Shown here one piece after another: positions 1 through 8,593 of a DNA stretch of 64,000 nt. This stretch comes from Stutzerimonas stutzeri (GTDB taxonomy: Bacteria; Pseudomonadota; Gammaproteobacteria; Pseudomonadales; Pseudomonadaceae). The stretch is from positions 2,294,001 through 2,358,000 of the forward strand of contig NZ_CP139348.1 in assembly GCF_038561965.1 (NCBI RefSeq), written 5' to 3'. The notes under the pieces were generated by a model. That model saw only the letters and a list, made by a program, of their open reading frames with translations. It was not told the origin of the DNA and did no database searches. The position numbers and the translations under genes were made by a program. Positions within the stretch are counted from its first letter, which is position 1; each line of letters opens with the position of its first letter.

Positions 1-1572
1 CTGGCGCTGACGTTGGCTCACGCCGACAACGACCTGATCGGCAACGGCCTGATTCCAGAAAGCATGCACGACCAGCGGCGCAAGGCGATCTTCACCTACC
101 CTGACCAGACAGAGAATCGCAGCCACCTGATGGCGCTTTCTGCCAGTCACTGGCTTAACGACAGCGACCGGCTGTCCGGCACGGTGTATCTGCGGCGCAC
201 GCGGACCGCGACCCTCAATGGCGATGGCAACGACGAGTACGAGGACGAATACGAAGAGTGGGAGGACGGCGGCTTCATCGGCGCAGGGCCGGAAAGCGGC
301 GTACTGAACCGCACCCGTACCGCGCAGCGTGCTTATGGACTGGCACTGCAGTGGAGCCGTTACGTCGGCGCCCACCAGTTTGCCTTCGGGCTGGCTCATG
401 ACAACACGCGCGCAAGTTTCCAGCAGAGCGAGCAAGGCGGCGCGCTTACCGATGCGCGCGGCATCGTAGCCAATGAAGACGAGGAGCAAGCGAACAGCTT
501 GCTCGGGCGCACCCGTACCTCCAGCCTCTACGCCACCGACACCTGGTCGCTGAGCAACACGCTGCAGCTGACCGGTTCGCTGCGCTACAACCGAACCCGC
601 GTGATCAATACCGATCGCATGGGTGATGCGCTGAACGGCGACTTCACTTATCGCAAGCTCAACCCGGCATTGGGCTTTGCCTGGCAACTGCGCCCGGCGT
701 TGACTGTTTATGGCGGCTTTTCTCAGGGCAATCGGGCACCCACGCCGATCGAACTGGGTTGTGCCGACCCGGAGAACCCCTGCAGCCTGCCAAACGCCAT
801 GGCGGCCGATCCGTTTCTCGAACAGGTGGTCACCCGCAGCCTGGAGTTCGGCCTGCGCGGCGAGCTGGCGGGCGACATACGCTGGAACGCGACGGCGTTT
901 CGCAGCATGAACCATGACGACTTGCTATTCGTTGGCACCGGGGGCAGCAAGGGCTACTTCACCAACTTCGGACGGACCCGGCGACAGGGTATCGAGCTGG
1001 GCCTGGCGGGCGAACAGGGGCCTTTCGATTGGCGAGTGGATTACACCTATCTGCACGCTACCTTCCGCTCCACGGCTTGCATCCTGGCCGAAAACAACAG
1101 CACCGAAGGCGAGGGCGGCTGCCCGGATGATGAGATCCGTATTGCCCGCGGCGACTACCTTCCCGGGTTGCCCAAGCATCACCTCAAGCTGGGGCTGGAC
1201 TGGAATCTCAACGAGCGTTTGCGTGTCGGCACCAGCATCCTGGCGTACTCGGCGCAGTACGTGCGTGGCAACGAGAACAATCGTCATCAGCCCAACGAGG
1301 AATTCGAGGGACGCGGCAAGCTACCCGGTTATGCGGTGGTCAACCTCACGGCTGACTATCGCCTGGCACGTGGCTGGACGCTGTTCGGTCGGCTCGACAA
1401 CCTGTTCGACAAGCGCTACGCCACCGGCGGTGCGTTGGCGGAGAACCCGTTCGTAGGCGTCGGTAATGCCTTCGAAACGGACCCGGATGAATGGCGTCAC
1501 GAGCAGTTCATCGCACCCGGAGCACCACGTGCCGGTTGGTTGGGCGTACGTTATCGCTGGGATGCGCTATAA
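1..1572 (+). CDS. TonB-dependent outer-membrane receptor, C-terminal part (5' end outside window)
   Basis: The reading frame is open from base 1, so the signal peptide, plug domain and first barrel strands lie outside the window. About 523 residues of beta-barrel remain. They alternate amphipathic strands and polar loops, include the common TonB-receptor run NFGRTRRQGIELG and a LFGRLDNLFDKRYAT strand near the end, and finish in an aromatic-rich strand typical of outer-membrane barrels. A predicted outer loop (bases 217-276) is strikingly acidic, with about 10 Asp/Glu in 16 residues. The protein imports a chelate or other large ligand using TonB energy; the ligand is not evident. The gene lies about 6 kb from a lanthanide-type dehydrogenase cluster, so a metal-chelate ligand is possible but unproven. 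A strong terminator follows. Confidence 0.9.
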   Translation: MALTLAHADNDLIGNGLIPESMHDQRRKAIFTYPDQTENRSHLMALSASHWLNDSDRLSGTVYLRRTRTATLNGDGNDEYEDEYEEWEDGGFIGAGPESGVLNRTRTAQRAYGLALQWSRYVGAHQFAFGLAHDNTRASFQQSEQGGALTDARGIVANEDEEQANSLLGRTRTSSLYATDTWSLSNTLQLTGSLRYNRTRVINTDRMGDALNGDFTYRKLNPALGFAWQLRPALTVYGGFSQGNRAPTPIELGCADPENPCSLPNAMAADPFLEQVVTRSLEFGLRGELAGDIRWNATAFRSMNHDDLLFVGTGGSKGYFTNFGRTRRQGIELGLAGEQGPFDWRVDYTYLHATFRSTACILAENNSTEGEGGCPDDEIRIARGDYLPGLPKHHLKLGLDWNLNERLRVGTSILAYSAQYVRGNENNRHQPNEEFEGRGKLPGYAVVNLTADYRLARGWTLFGRLDNLFDKRYATGGALAENPFVGVGNAFETDPDEWRHEQFIAPGAPRAGWLGVRYRWDAL

Positions 1573-1595
1573 CCGTCCAGTCGCCCAGAGCCACC

Positions 1596-1627
1596 CATGC
1601 CGAGCCGATGCTCGGCATGTTTTTATT
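1596..1627 (+). terminator. Rho-independent terminator after the TonB receptor
   Basis: A perfect 10-bp stem (CATGCCGAGC / GCTCGGCATG) with a 4-base loop is followed at once by TTTTTATT. It lies 24 bases after the receptor stop codon. Confidence 0.9.
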
Positions 1628-1787
1628 CCACTGACGGCGCATTCAGCAGGGGCACGGCGAACCTTCAGCGGGTTGCGTATTCTGCTAAGCCTGCCCCCTC
1701 ACCTTGCCGGTGGCTACAGGAACATGGATGACCCGCACCCATCACATCACCATCGCACCGGGCCTAGAGCCTGACTGGAGCCGCTGA

Positions 1788-2951
1788 GTGTCGTCACGAC
1801 TGCGCATAGTCCTGGCCCTGGGCAGCGCACAGACCCTCGCCTGGGGCTCGACTTATTACCTCCCGGCAATTCTTGCCGAGCCGATGGCGCGCGAGATGGG
1901 CATCTCGACTGGCAATGTATTCGCGGCATTTTCCATGGCATTGGTCGTCACCGCCGTGCTCGGGCCGCTGTCCGGCAAGCGCATCGATCAGCATGGCGGT
2001 CGCGATGTGCTGGCGCTGTCCAGCATCGTCTTCGCAGGCGGGCTGGCGATTCTCGGGCTTGCAAGCGGGCCGTCGATGCTCTGGCTCGGCTGGTTGGTAA
2101 TCGGAATCGGCATGGCGATGGGGCTCTACGAGTCTGCGTTTTCCACGCTCACCGGTATCTACGGCCGCGATGCGCGAGGGGCGATCACCGGCATAACGCT
2201 ACTCGCCGGCTTCGCCAGTACCGTTTGCTGGCCCATAAGCGGTTGGCTGAACGCGGAGTTCGGCTGGCGGGCAACGTGCCTGGCCTGGGCCGGCGCGCAC
2301 CTGGTCATCGGGCTACCGCTGAACCGGCTGTTGATCCCCGTCGGTATTCAGACTGCGTCTTCACCCCCGGAACAATCACAGGCCCCGGCGACGAGTTCGG
2401 GGTCAGCATTGATTATGGCGCTGCTGGCCTTCGTCTTCGCGGCCACCTGGTTCACCAGCACGGCGATGGCCGCGCACTTGCCGCGTTTGCTGCAGGAGTC
2501 GGGGCTCTCGGCTGCCGCTGCCATCGGCGTTGCGGCGCTGGTCGGGCCGGCTCAGGTTGGCGCGCGCTGCTTGGAGTTCGTCGTGCTGCAGCGCTTCCAT
2601 CCACTGTTCTCCGCACGCCTTGCAGCTATCGCGCATCCCATCGGGGCTGCTGGGGTCATGTTGGTCGGCGCGCCCGCGGCCGCGGCATTCGTGGTGTTGC
2701 ATGGCGGCGGTAACGGCATTCTGACGATTGCCAAGGGTACGTTGCCGCTAGCGTTATTCGGCCCGAACGGGTATGGCCTGCGCCAGGGTTTGTTGATGAT
2801 GCCGGCACGCTTCGCCCAGGCCCTCTCACCGTTGGTTTTCGCGTTGCTGATGGATGAGGTGGGCAACGGTGCGCTCTGGTTGTCCGCTGCGTTGGGGGTA
2901 CTTGCCTACGCGGCGCTCTCGTTGATGCAACGAATCACGCGCGCAGGCTGA
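1788..2951 (+). CDS. MFS transporter
   Basis: This 387-residue, very hydrophobic protein has about 12 predicted membrane segments, with loop residues such as GKRIDQHGGRDVLAL after the second segment fitting the MFS loop 2-3 signature. The N-terminus LGSAQTLAWGSTYYLPAIL resembles a subgroup of uncharacterised bacterial MFS permeases. The start chosen is GTG at 1788. It follows the receptor terminator by 160 bases and so probably has its own promoter. The substrate is unknown. It converges on the exonuclease gene, leaving 30 bases between stop codons. Confidence 0.85.
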   Translation: MSSRLRIVLALGSAQTLAWGSTYYLPAILAEPMAREMGISTGNVFAAFSMALVVTAVLGPLSGKRIDQHGGRDVLALSSIVFAGGLAILGLASGPSMLWLGWLVIGIGMAMGLYESAFSTLTGIYGRDARGAITGITLLAGFASTVCWPISGWLNAEFGWRATCLAWAGAHLVIGLPLNRLLIPVGIQTASSPPEQSQAPATSSGSALIMALLAFVFAATWFTSTAMAAHLPRLLQESGLSAAAAIGVAALVGPAQVGARCLEFVVLQRFHPLFSARLAAIAHPIGAAGVMLVGAPAAAAFVVLHGGGNGILTIAKGTLPLALFGPNGYGLRQGLLMMPARFAQALSPLVFALLMDEVGNGALWLSAALGVLAYAALSLMQRITRAG

Positions 2952-2981
2952 TCGGCCGGGAGCGGGGAGGGCGGTGCGGTT

Positions 2982-3656
2982 TCAGATACCTGTGGACAGG
3001 CGGTTGCGTTGTTCCTGGCCTGACGTGCCCGCGTACTGCAGCAGCAGTGCCTGGTGCTCTGGGCTCAAGCCGAGAAAAACCAGCAGTGCGGCGTAGGCGT
3101 CATTTGCCGCGTAGGCCTGCTGGGCGTCGGTCAGGACGGCGTTTGCCCAGTTGGAGGTAGCCACTCTGCGCGATTTGTCTATGCGTGCGCCGAGAATGGC
3201 TGCCACCGCACCGCGCAGCCCGACCTGGCCCTTCTTACCCTGATAGCGAAGTACCGAACCCAGATCCAACAAGCTGGCCGCATGGATATCCAGCTTTGCA
3301 TGCAGGCGCGAGCGGTCCGACTTGAGACCGAAGCCGATTTTTATGACCTCCGGGGTTTGCAGTACGGCGCGGACGGCATGGAGGCAGCCGGGGGTGCCAA
3401 TCTGGAACAGATAGCCAGTATCGGGCGTGGCGAATTGGATCAGATGAGGACCGTGGGACACTTCCCCGACTTTGAAGGTTGGCTTGGACTCCGTATCGAA
3501 GCCGATCCAGGAGGCCGCAACGATCTCGCTCACCGCCGCGCTGAAAGCCTCCGGCGTTTTGGGTAGAACGATGCGCTGGCGCGCCAGGCCAGCGAAAGCC
3601 GGCAACTGCTCGATGGCCGGGTGCTGAGGGATATGGATGATCGGCTTCTGACTCAC
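2982..3656 (-). CDS. 3'-5' exonuclease, RNase D-like DEDD family
   Basis: This 224-residue protein is a single DEDD exonuclease domain without the HRDC domains of true RNase D. The three exonuclease motifs are visible: FDTES (D54, E56), GFGLKSDRSRL (D114) and a final YAANDAYA with D186. The family removes nucleotides from the 3' end of RNA or DNA with two metal ions. I chose GTG at 3656 because AAGGAG sits seven bases upstream; the longer open frame to 3707 runs through a hairpin and has no ribosome binding site. A terminator-like stem for the preceding chemoreceptor gene lies just upstream. Confidence 0.88.
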   Translation of the reverse strand: MSQKPIIHIPQHPAIEQLPAFAGLARQRIVLPKTPEAFSAAVSEIVAASWIGFDTESKPTFKVGEVSHGPHLIQFATPDTGYLFQIGTPGCLHAVRAVLQTPEVIKIGFGLKSDRSRLHAKLDIHAASLLDLGSVLRYQGKKGQVGLRGAVAAILGARIDKSRRVATSNWANAVLTDAQQAYAANDAYAALLVFLGLSPEHQALLLQYAGTSGQEQRNRLSTGI

Positions 3657-3673
3657 GTGTTGCTCCTTGCAAA

Positions 3674-3704
3674 TCCGGTGGCTGCCCGGGGCGCAGCCAC
3701 CGGA
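3674..3704 (-). terminator. Strong stem-loop between the chemoreceptor and exonuclease genes
   Basis: A perfect 12-bp stem (TCCGGTGGCTGC / GCAGCCACCGGA) has a 7-base loop and on the minus strand is followed by TTTGC. It starts 6 bases after the chemoreceptor stop and ends 17 bases before the exonuclease start, so it can act as a terminator or a leader attenuator. Confidence 0.7.
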
Positions 3705-3710
3705 CATGAA

Positions 3711-5027
3711 TCAGTTCTTCAGCTGACTGGCGAACTGCCCGACCGCACTGACCACGCGCTGTGCGCCATCCTGAATCTCGACGATCACCGCACCTGCCTG
3801 GTTGGCGAATTCCAGCCCCTGTTCGGCCTGGCCGCGACTGGCGGACATGCTGTGCACTGCGGCTTGCGCCAGGTCCTGATTCTTCTGCACCACGCCGACG
3901 ATTTCCTCAGCGGCCTTGCTGGTGCGGGCGGCCAATTGGCGTACTTCGTCGGCAACAACCGCGAAACCGCGCCCCTGATCGCCGGCTCTGGCCGCTTCGA
4001 TGGCAGCATTCAGTGCCAGCAGGTTGGTCTGATCGGCAATCCCGCTGATGGTCTTGAGAATGGCACCAATCAATTGCGATTGCTTGTCCAGCGCCTCGAT
4101 GCCGTCGGAGGCTTCCTGCATCTGCTGGGCGATACGATGCATCACATCGACGGTCTGCTGGACCACCTGCGCGCCGCGCTGGGCGCTGAGATCCGTGTGC
4201 TGGGACGTGTCGTAGGCAATGGTTGCAGCATCTGCAACGGCTAGCTCGCGATTGACCTGCTCGGTAATCACCGTGGCGAACTTGATGACCTTGTACAGCT
4301 TGCCGTAGGCATCGTGAACCGGATTGTATGAAGCCTCCAGCCAGACGGTCTGGCCGTGCGCATCGATACGCTTGAAGCGATCGGCAATGTAGTCGCCACG
4401 GTTCAGGCTGGTCCAGAACTCGCGGTATGCCGCCGAATCCGACTCTTCACGATCACAGAACATGCGGTGGTGCTTGCCCTTGATCTGTTCGAGGCGGTAG
4501 CCCATGCCGTCGAGAAAGCGCTGGTTGGCGGTGATGACATGCCCACTCAGGTCGAACTCGATGACCGCGGTCGAGCGCATCAGCGCGTTGATCACCGACT
4601 CATGCTCGCGGGAGGTTTCGATGGTGCGCGTCAGGTTGGTGGCGCACAACGTGAAGTGCTGAAGCGTACCGTCAGCGGCCTTGATCGGTTGCCAGATCGA
4701 ACGCAGCCAGGCTTCCTGGCCATCGGCACGCAGCAATCGGTAGGCACCGCTGACGTGTTCGGCGCGCTGCATGGCCGTCTTGAGGCGCGTGTGGTTCGGC
4801 TCCGCGCGAAACTGGGCGGTGAAGAAATCGTCCAGCGCGCGGCCGAGGATGTCGTCACGGCGGTAACCCATTTCGCTGAGAAAGAGTTCGTTGGCGTGCT
4901 GGATGCGTCCCTGCCGGTCCAGTTCCAGGACCATCATTTCCCTGTACAACGAGTCCTTGATCTGGCGATTGATCGCGACGTCCTCGCGTAACTCGGCCAG
5001 CTCTCGTTTGAGGTTATTGTTGAACAT
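3711..5027 (-). CDS. Soluble PAS-PAS methyl-accepting chemotaxis protein
   Basis: A 438-residue chemoreceptor without membrane segments. Two PAS domains come first (about residues 20-135 and 145-255, the second ending in a PAC-like stretch VIKFATVITEQV), followed by a signalling domain (about 260-438) with the conserved hairpin tip around ISGIADQTNLLALNAAIEAA. It should sit in the cytoplasm, bind a cofactor or small ligand through PAS, and control CheA. This layout is that of Aer2/BdlA-type pseudomonad receptors. ATG at 5027 (MFNNNLKREL) is preferred over the frame opening at 5108, since homologous receptors begin with such a coiled-coil stretch. Its position next to the alcohol-oxidation genes hints at energy or redox taxis, which is inference. 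Confidence 0.9.
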   Translation of the reverse strand: MFNNNLKRELAELREDVAINRQIKDSLYREMMVLELDRQGRIQHANELFLSEMGYRRDDILGRALDDFFTAQFRAEPNHTRLKTAMQRAEHVSGAYRLLRADGQEAWLRSIWQPIKAADGTLQHFTLCATNLTRTIETSREHESVINALMRSTAVIEFDLSGHVITANQRFLDGMGYRLEQIKGKHHRMFCDREESDSAAYREFWTSLNRGDYIADRFKRIDAHGQTVWLEASYNPVHDAYGKLYKVIKFATVITEQVNRELAVADAATIAYDTSQHTDLSAQRGAQVVQQTVDVMHRIAQQMQEASDGIEALDKQSQLIGAILKTISGIADQTNLLALNAAIEAARAGDQGRGFAVVADEVRQLAARTSKAAEEIVGVVQKNQDLAQAAVHSMSASRGQAEQGLEFANQAGAVIVEIQDGAQRVVSAVGQFASQLKN

Positions 5028-5165
5028 CTTCTCGGCATCCAGTGATGGGCAGGACCGCCCACTTACTTGATCGGCGTTGAAATGCTTTTCCTGAGCCCGC
5101 GACCCCACGGTTTACGAGATTTCCTTGATCGAGCCGCTCAATCGCCGCTGCGCACCGAGCCGGGG

Positions 5166-5816
5166 CTACTTTTCCCAATCGTGCGGGCAGTCCTTGCAGC
5201 CCGCCATATTCGTGCCTTGAAAGGTCGCGTAATGCCGACGAGCACCGGTGAGCACCGCGTCGGCCAGATTGGCGTCGTTGAGCTTGGCTTCCTGCAGGTT
5301 GGCGTCAGTTAGGTCGGCACCCTTGAGGTCGGCCTTGCTCAGCCAGGTCATCTCCAGATCGGCGGCGTGCAGATTGCTGTCGTGCATCTTTGCGCCACTC
5401 ATACGGGCAAACTCAAGGTAAGCACCGGTGAGGTCGGCGCCCTTGAACTGTGCCGCTTGAGCGAACAGCCCCCAGCCCTGCACGGCGATCAGCCGGGCGT
5501 TGGTGAAGTTGGCCAGGCGCAGGTTGGCCTGTTGCAAGCTGGCGCGGTTCAGCGTGGCGCCGGTGAGGTCGGCTTTTTCCAGATTGGCCAGGTCGAGGTT
5601 GGCGTGGCGTAGATTGGCGCCGGAGAGGTTGGCTCCGGCAAGGTTAATTCGCCGCAGGTCCTGGTTGCTCAGGTCGACGCCGCGCAAATCGGCGTTGGCG
5701 CACTGGCTGTCGGGCTGAAGGATGCAGCCGTTGACGGTCAGCGGACCGTCGTCTGCCGCGAAAGCAGGGCTGGCGATCAGGACTAGCGGCAATAGCAGTC
5801 GGGGGAGTGTGTTCAT
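5166..5816 (-). CDS. Periplasmic pentapeptide-repeat protein
   Basis: This 216-residue protein has a clear signal peptide (MNTLPRLLLPLVLIASPAFA) and then about 28 tandem pentapeptides of the A(D/N)LXX type, predicted to fold into a right-handed quadrilateral beta-helix. Such proteins are binding scaffolds rather than enzymes. ATG at 5816 fits the signal peptide; the longer frame upstream encodes nothing recognisable. It lies downstream of and parallel to the calcium-type dehydrogenase gene (157-base gap). The P. putida ped cluster, as I recall it, has a pentapeptide protein in the same place, so a role in assembling or holding the alcohol-oxidation machinery is likely but unproven. Confidence 0.88.
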   Translation of the reverse strand: MNTLPRLLLPLVLIASPAFAADDGPLTVNGCILQPDSQCANADLRGVDLSNQDLRRINLAGANLSGANLRHANLDLANLEKADLTGATLNRASLQQANLRLANFTNARLIAVQGWGLFAQAAQFKGADLTGAYLEFARMSGAKMHDSNLHAADLEMTWLSKADLKGADLTDANLQEAKLNDANLADAVLTGARRHYATFQGTNMAGCKDCPHDWEK

Positions 5817-5973
5817 GGTGATGATCCGAAAGGAAAGGATGCAAAACGCGGCCGCGCAGCGGGCCTGGCCTGTCGGCGAGAGCGCCAACCCGGGCCAGCA
5901 GGCCAGAGCCGCTGCGTGAACCGCTGTACCTTGGCGAGTGAGGCGTGCCGTCGTCGTGACGGGCACGATCAGC

Positions 5974-7845
5974 TCATCGTTTTGCGGTCTTTTTCTCCCA
6001 CTCAGGCAGCTTGAATACCCAGAACGAGCCACCTTGTGCGACCGGTTTGGTCAGCACGGCCATGTCTCCGCCCCACAGCGGTACGGCACCGCCGTAGCCG
6101 ACGGTCACGCCGATGTACTGCTCACCGTCCTGCTCCCAGGTAACCGGCGGCGAGATCACGCCGCTGCCGGTCTGGAATTTCCATAGTTCATCGCCGGTTT
6201 TCGCATTGAAGGCCTTGAAGTAGCCGTCGCTGGTGCCGGTGAACACCAGGTTGCCCTTGGTCGCCAGTACGCCGGCCCACAGCGGCAGCTTTTCCTTGTG
6301 TTCCCATTCGATCTTGCCGGTGGTGGGGTTCATCGCGCGCAGGATGCCGACATGGTCGTCATACATGCGCTTGATGCGAAAGCCCTGGCCGAGATAGGCC
6401 GAGCCCTTCTTGTAGCTGACTTCCTCGGTCCAGTAGTCCTCCTTCCAGTGGTTGGCCGGCACATAGAACAGGCCGGTGTCCTGGCTGTAGGCCATGGGGT
6501 TCCAGTTCTTGCCGCCAAGGAAGGGCGGAGAGACTTCGACCGACTTGCCGTGCTTTTCGCCAGGTTCCGGCTTGGGCGGACGCTGGCCTTGGTTCTCCAC
6601 TGGCCGGCCGGTTTTCAGATCGATGTGGCTGGCCCAGGTGATGCCGTCGACGAACGGGAAGGCGTTCTGCAGCTTGCCGTCTTTGCGGTCCACCACATAG
6701 AAGAAACCGTTGCGATCAGCGTGCGCGGTGGCCTTGACCGCTTTGCCGTCCTTGCCTTTGTAATCGAACAACACCAGCTCGTTGTTGCCGGAGAAATCCC
6801 AGGCATCGTTGGGGGTGTGCTGGTAGAACCACTTCACCTCGCCGGTACTCGGGTCGACGCCAACCTGACCGGATGTGTAGAGGCTGTCGTAATCCTTGGG
6901 GTTGCCGCCGTCGCTGGTGCGCTCCCAGCCGTTCCACGGCGCAGGGTTGCCGGCGCCGACGATGATGGTGTTGGTTTCCGGGTCGAAGCTCGCACTCTGC
7001 CACGGCGCGCCGCCACCCTGGCTCCAGGCTTCCTTCTTGCCGGTTGGGTGGTTGGGATCATCCGGCCAGGAGGGCGCCTTGATGTCGCCGGTGGGCGTGC
7101 TGTCCTTGCCGTTGAGACGGCCCATATGGCCCTCGACGAAGGGGCGCATCCAGACTTCATCGCCGGTATCCGGGTCTCGAGCGAACAGCTTGCCGACGAT
7201 GCCGAACTCGTCGCCCGAGCTGCCGTGCACCAGCAGCACCTTGCCGCTCTTGCCGTCTTTCACCAGGGTCGGTGCGCCGGTCATGGTGTAGCCAGCGGCG
7301 TGATCGCCGAACTTCTTGTTCCAGACGACCTTGCCGGTGTCTTTGTTCAGCGCCACGAGACGGGCGTCCAGGGTGCCGAAATAGATCTTGTCGCCGTAGA
7401 TGGCGGCGCCCCGATTGACCACGTCGCAGCACGGGCGGATGTCGTCTGGCAGGCGGTGGGCGTAGCTCCACAGGCGCTTGCCGGTCTTGGCATCCAGCGC
7501 GAAAACGCGGGAATAGGAGCCGGTTACGTAGATCACGCCGTCATGGATGATGGCCTGGGACTCCTGCCCGCGCTGCTTCTCGTCACCGAAGGAGAATGAC
7601 CAGGCGGGCGTCAGCTTGAACACGTTGCTTTCGTTGACCTGCGCCAGTGGGCTCCAGCGCTGGGCGTTGGTGCCCATGCCGTACTGCAGCACGTTGCTGG
7701 TGGTGACGTGATCGTTGGCAATGTCTTCCCAGCTGACCGGCTTGGCGTGCGCGGCACCGGCCAGCGCAAGGCTGCCGGCCAGTGCAAGGCAGTGCACGGC
7801 TATGGCGAGCGGGCGTTTGTTGCCGGGGTTCGATCTTGTTGTCAT
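5974..7845 (-). CDS. pedE: PQQ-dependent alcohol dehydrogenase, calcium type (PedE/ExaA-like)
   Basis: A 623-residue periplasmic quinoprotein that oxidises primary alcohols to aldehydes and passes electrons to cytochrome c550. It has a signal peptide ending AAHA (about residue 34), an eight-bladed propeller with repeated docking motifs such as DAKTGKRLW, the vicinal disulfide C139-C140 that contacts PQQ, a metal-site Glu in SGDEFG, and catalytic D350 in NDAWDFSGNNE. Residue 352 is Ser (bases 6790-6792). Lanthanide enzymes have Asp there, so this should be the Ca2+ form. ATG at 7845 has AAGGGA upstream. It is divergent from the cytochrome gene and shares promoter elements with the second dehydrogenase. 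Confidence 0.95.
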   Translation of the reverse strand: MTTRSNPGNKRPLAIAVHCLALAGSLALAGAAHAKPVSWEDIANDHVTTSNVLQYGMGTNAQRWSPLAQVNESNVFKLTPAWSFSFGDEKQRGQESQAIIHDGVIYVTGSYSRVFALDAKTGKRLWSYAHRLPDDIRPCCDVVNRGAAIYGDKIYFGTLDARLVALNKDTGKVVWNKKFGDHAAGYTMTGAPTLVKDGKSGKVLLVHGSSGDEFGIVGKLFARDPDTGDEVWMRPFVEGHMGRLNGKDSTPTGDIKAPSWPDDPNHPTGKKEAWSQGGGAPWQSASFDPETNTIIVGAGNPAPWNGWERTSDGGNPKDYDSLYTSGQVGVDPSTGEVKWFYQHTPNDAWDFSGNNELVLFDYKGKDGKAVKATAHADRNGFFYVVDRKDGKLQNAFPFVDGITWASHIDLKTGRPVENQGQRPPKPEPGEKHGKSVEVSPPFLGGKNWNPMAYSQDTGLFYVPANHWKEDYWTEEVSYKKGSAYLGQGFRIKRMYDDHVGILRAMNPTTGKIEWEHKEKLPLWAGVLATKGNLVFTGTSDGYFKAFNAKTGDELWKFQTGSGVISPPVTWEQDGEQYIGVTVGYGGAVPLWGGDMAVLTKPVAQGGSFWVFKLPEWEKKTAKR

Positions 7846-7920
7846 GGTTGCGATTCCCTTGGTCGATTCGGACAAGGCCGCCGTATGCCGGTGGCCTGGC
7901 GATTCGATTATTGGGAGCAC

Positions 7921-7954
7921 GGCGGGACGGCCGACACGGAAAACCTCCCGCCGA
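7921..7954. promoter_or_regulatory. Inverted repeat in pedE upstream region
   Basis: CGGCGGGA (7921-7928) and TCCCGCCG (7947-7954) are perfect 8-bp inverted arms separated by 18 bases, 76 bases upstream of the pedE start. It may be an operator or a leader hairpin of the pedE message. Confidence 0.4.
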
Positions 7955-7959
7955 TGCCG

Positions 7960-7972
7960 GGAATCCTTCCCA
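7960..7972. promoter_or_regulatory. Palindrome GGGAANNCTTCCC upstream of pedE
   Basis: The sequence GGGAATCCTTCCC is a 5-3-5 palindrome. The same pattern (GGGAAAACTTCCC) occurs upstream of the second dehydrogenase at 12766-12778. Candidate shared regulator site or leader hairpin. Confidence 0.5.
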
Positions 7973-7991
7973 AACCCCGGGTGATTTAGCC

Positions 7992-8024
7992 TTGCTACCA
8001 GTGGAGTGCCAAAGTTGGTAGCAA
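7992..8024. promoter_or_regulatory. Candidate operator, perfect 9-bp inverted repeat in pedE-pedF region
   Basis: TTGCTACCA (7992-8000) and TGGTAGCAA (8016-8024) form a perfect inverted repeat with a 15-base spacer. Written as core half-sites it is GCTACC-N17-GGTAGC. The pedH promoter has GCTACC-N17-GGTACT with the same spacing. This is a good candidate for binding by the alcohol-responsive LuxR-type regulator (ErbR/AgmR family), whose gene is not in this window. Confidence 0.6.
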
Positions 8025-8155
8025 AACCCAGTACCAAGGGAGGAGATGCAGGCATCCAAAGCAGGATTCTGCCCGCCCGCTTGCACGGCCAACATGACCA
8101 CCATGCGCTCCGATGGGGCTGCCTTGCACAGGTTCTCGAATAGAGGGTGGTAGTC

Positions 8156-8593
8156 ATGAATAACAAGATCTTTTTGCGCTCACTGTTGGCAGCGGGTTTC
8201 CTCGGTATGTCCGGCTTGGTAATGGCACACGGCGACGTGACGCCGCAGGCGGTCAACACCAAGGGATTGCCGGCGATCGGCGAAGAATGGCTGGAAGAAA
8301 ACCCCTACCGCACACCGAGCGAACATCATGATCTGGCGGTGCAGATCGGTTCCTCCGCGTACAACCAGAACTGTGCTCGTTGCCATGGCCTGGAAGCGAT
8401 TTCCGGTGGTATCGCACCGGATCTGCGAGAGCTGGAAGCCAGCTACGACGGTGACGAGTGGTACAAGGAGCGCGTGATCAACGGCGCAGTCCGTGATGGT
8501 GCCGTGTACATGCCACGCATGGCGGACACCCTCAGCCAGGAAGCGCTGTGGGCTATCCGCACCTACATTGAAAGCGAAGCGGCCAAGCAGTGA
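8156..8593 (+). CDS. pedF: Cytochrome c550, electron acceptor of the PQQ alcohol dehydrogenases
   Basis: A 145-residue precursor with signal peptide (MNNKIFLRSLLAAGFLGMSG, cleaved near residue 24) and one class I c-type heme site, C73-A-R-C76-H77; M119 or M122 is the likely second axial ligand. It would accept electrons in the periplasm from the reduced PQQ enzymes and feed the terminal oxidase. It resembles ExaB/PedF. ATG at 8156 is chosen so that the signal peptide starts MNNK; a GTG three codons earlier is in frame but sits on the purine-rich GAGGGTGG ribosome site. The next gene starts at its stop codon (TGATG overlap), so the two are co-translated. Confidence 0.92.
   Translation: MNNKIFLRSLLAAGFLGMSGLVMAHGDVTPQAVNTKGLPAIGEEWLEENPYRTPSEHHDLAVQIGSSAYNQNCARCHGLEAISGGIAPDLRELEASYDGDEWYKERVINGAVRDGAVYMPRMADTLSQEALWAIRTYIESEAAKQ

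Larger units (their letters stand above)
7846..8155. other. Divergent regulatory region between pedE and pedF
   Basis: A 310-base non-coding stretch that must hold promoters in both directions. It contains three inverted repeats, listed separately, and a TACCAAGGGAG element (8032-8042) that recurs upstream of pedH. I found no convincing sigma-70 hexamers, which fits activator-dependent promoters. Confidence 0.75.

Noticed and set aside
6298..7599. Long plus-strand frame of 433 codons
   Set aside because: It is antisense to the pedE coding sequence; the product is low-complexity and matches no family. GC-rich codon bias opens such frames.
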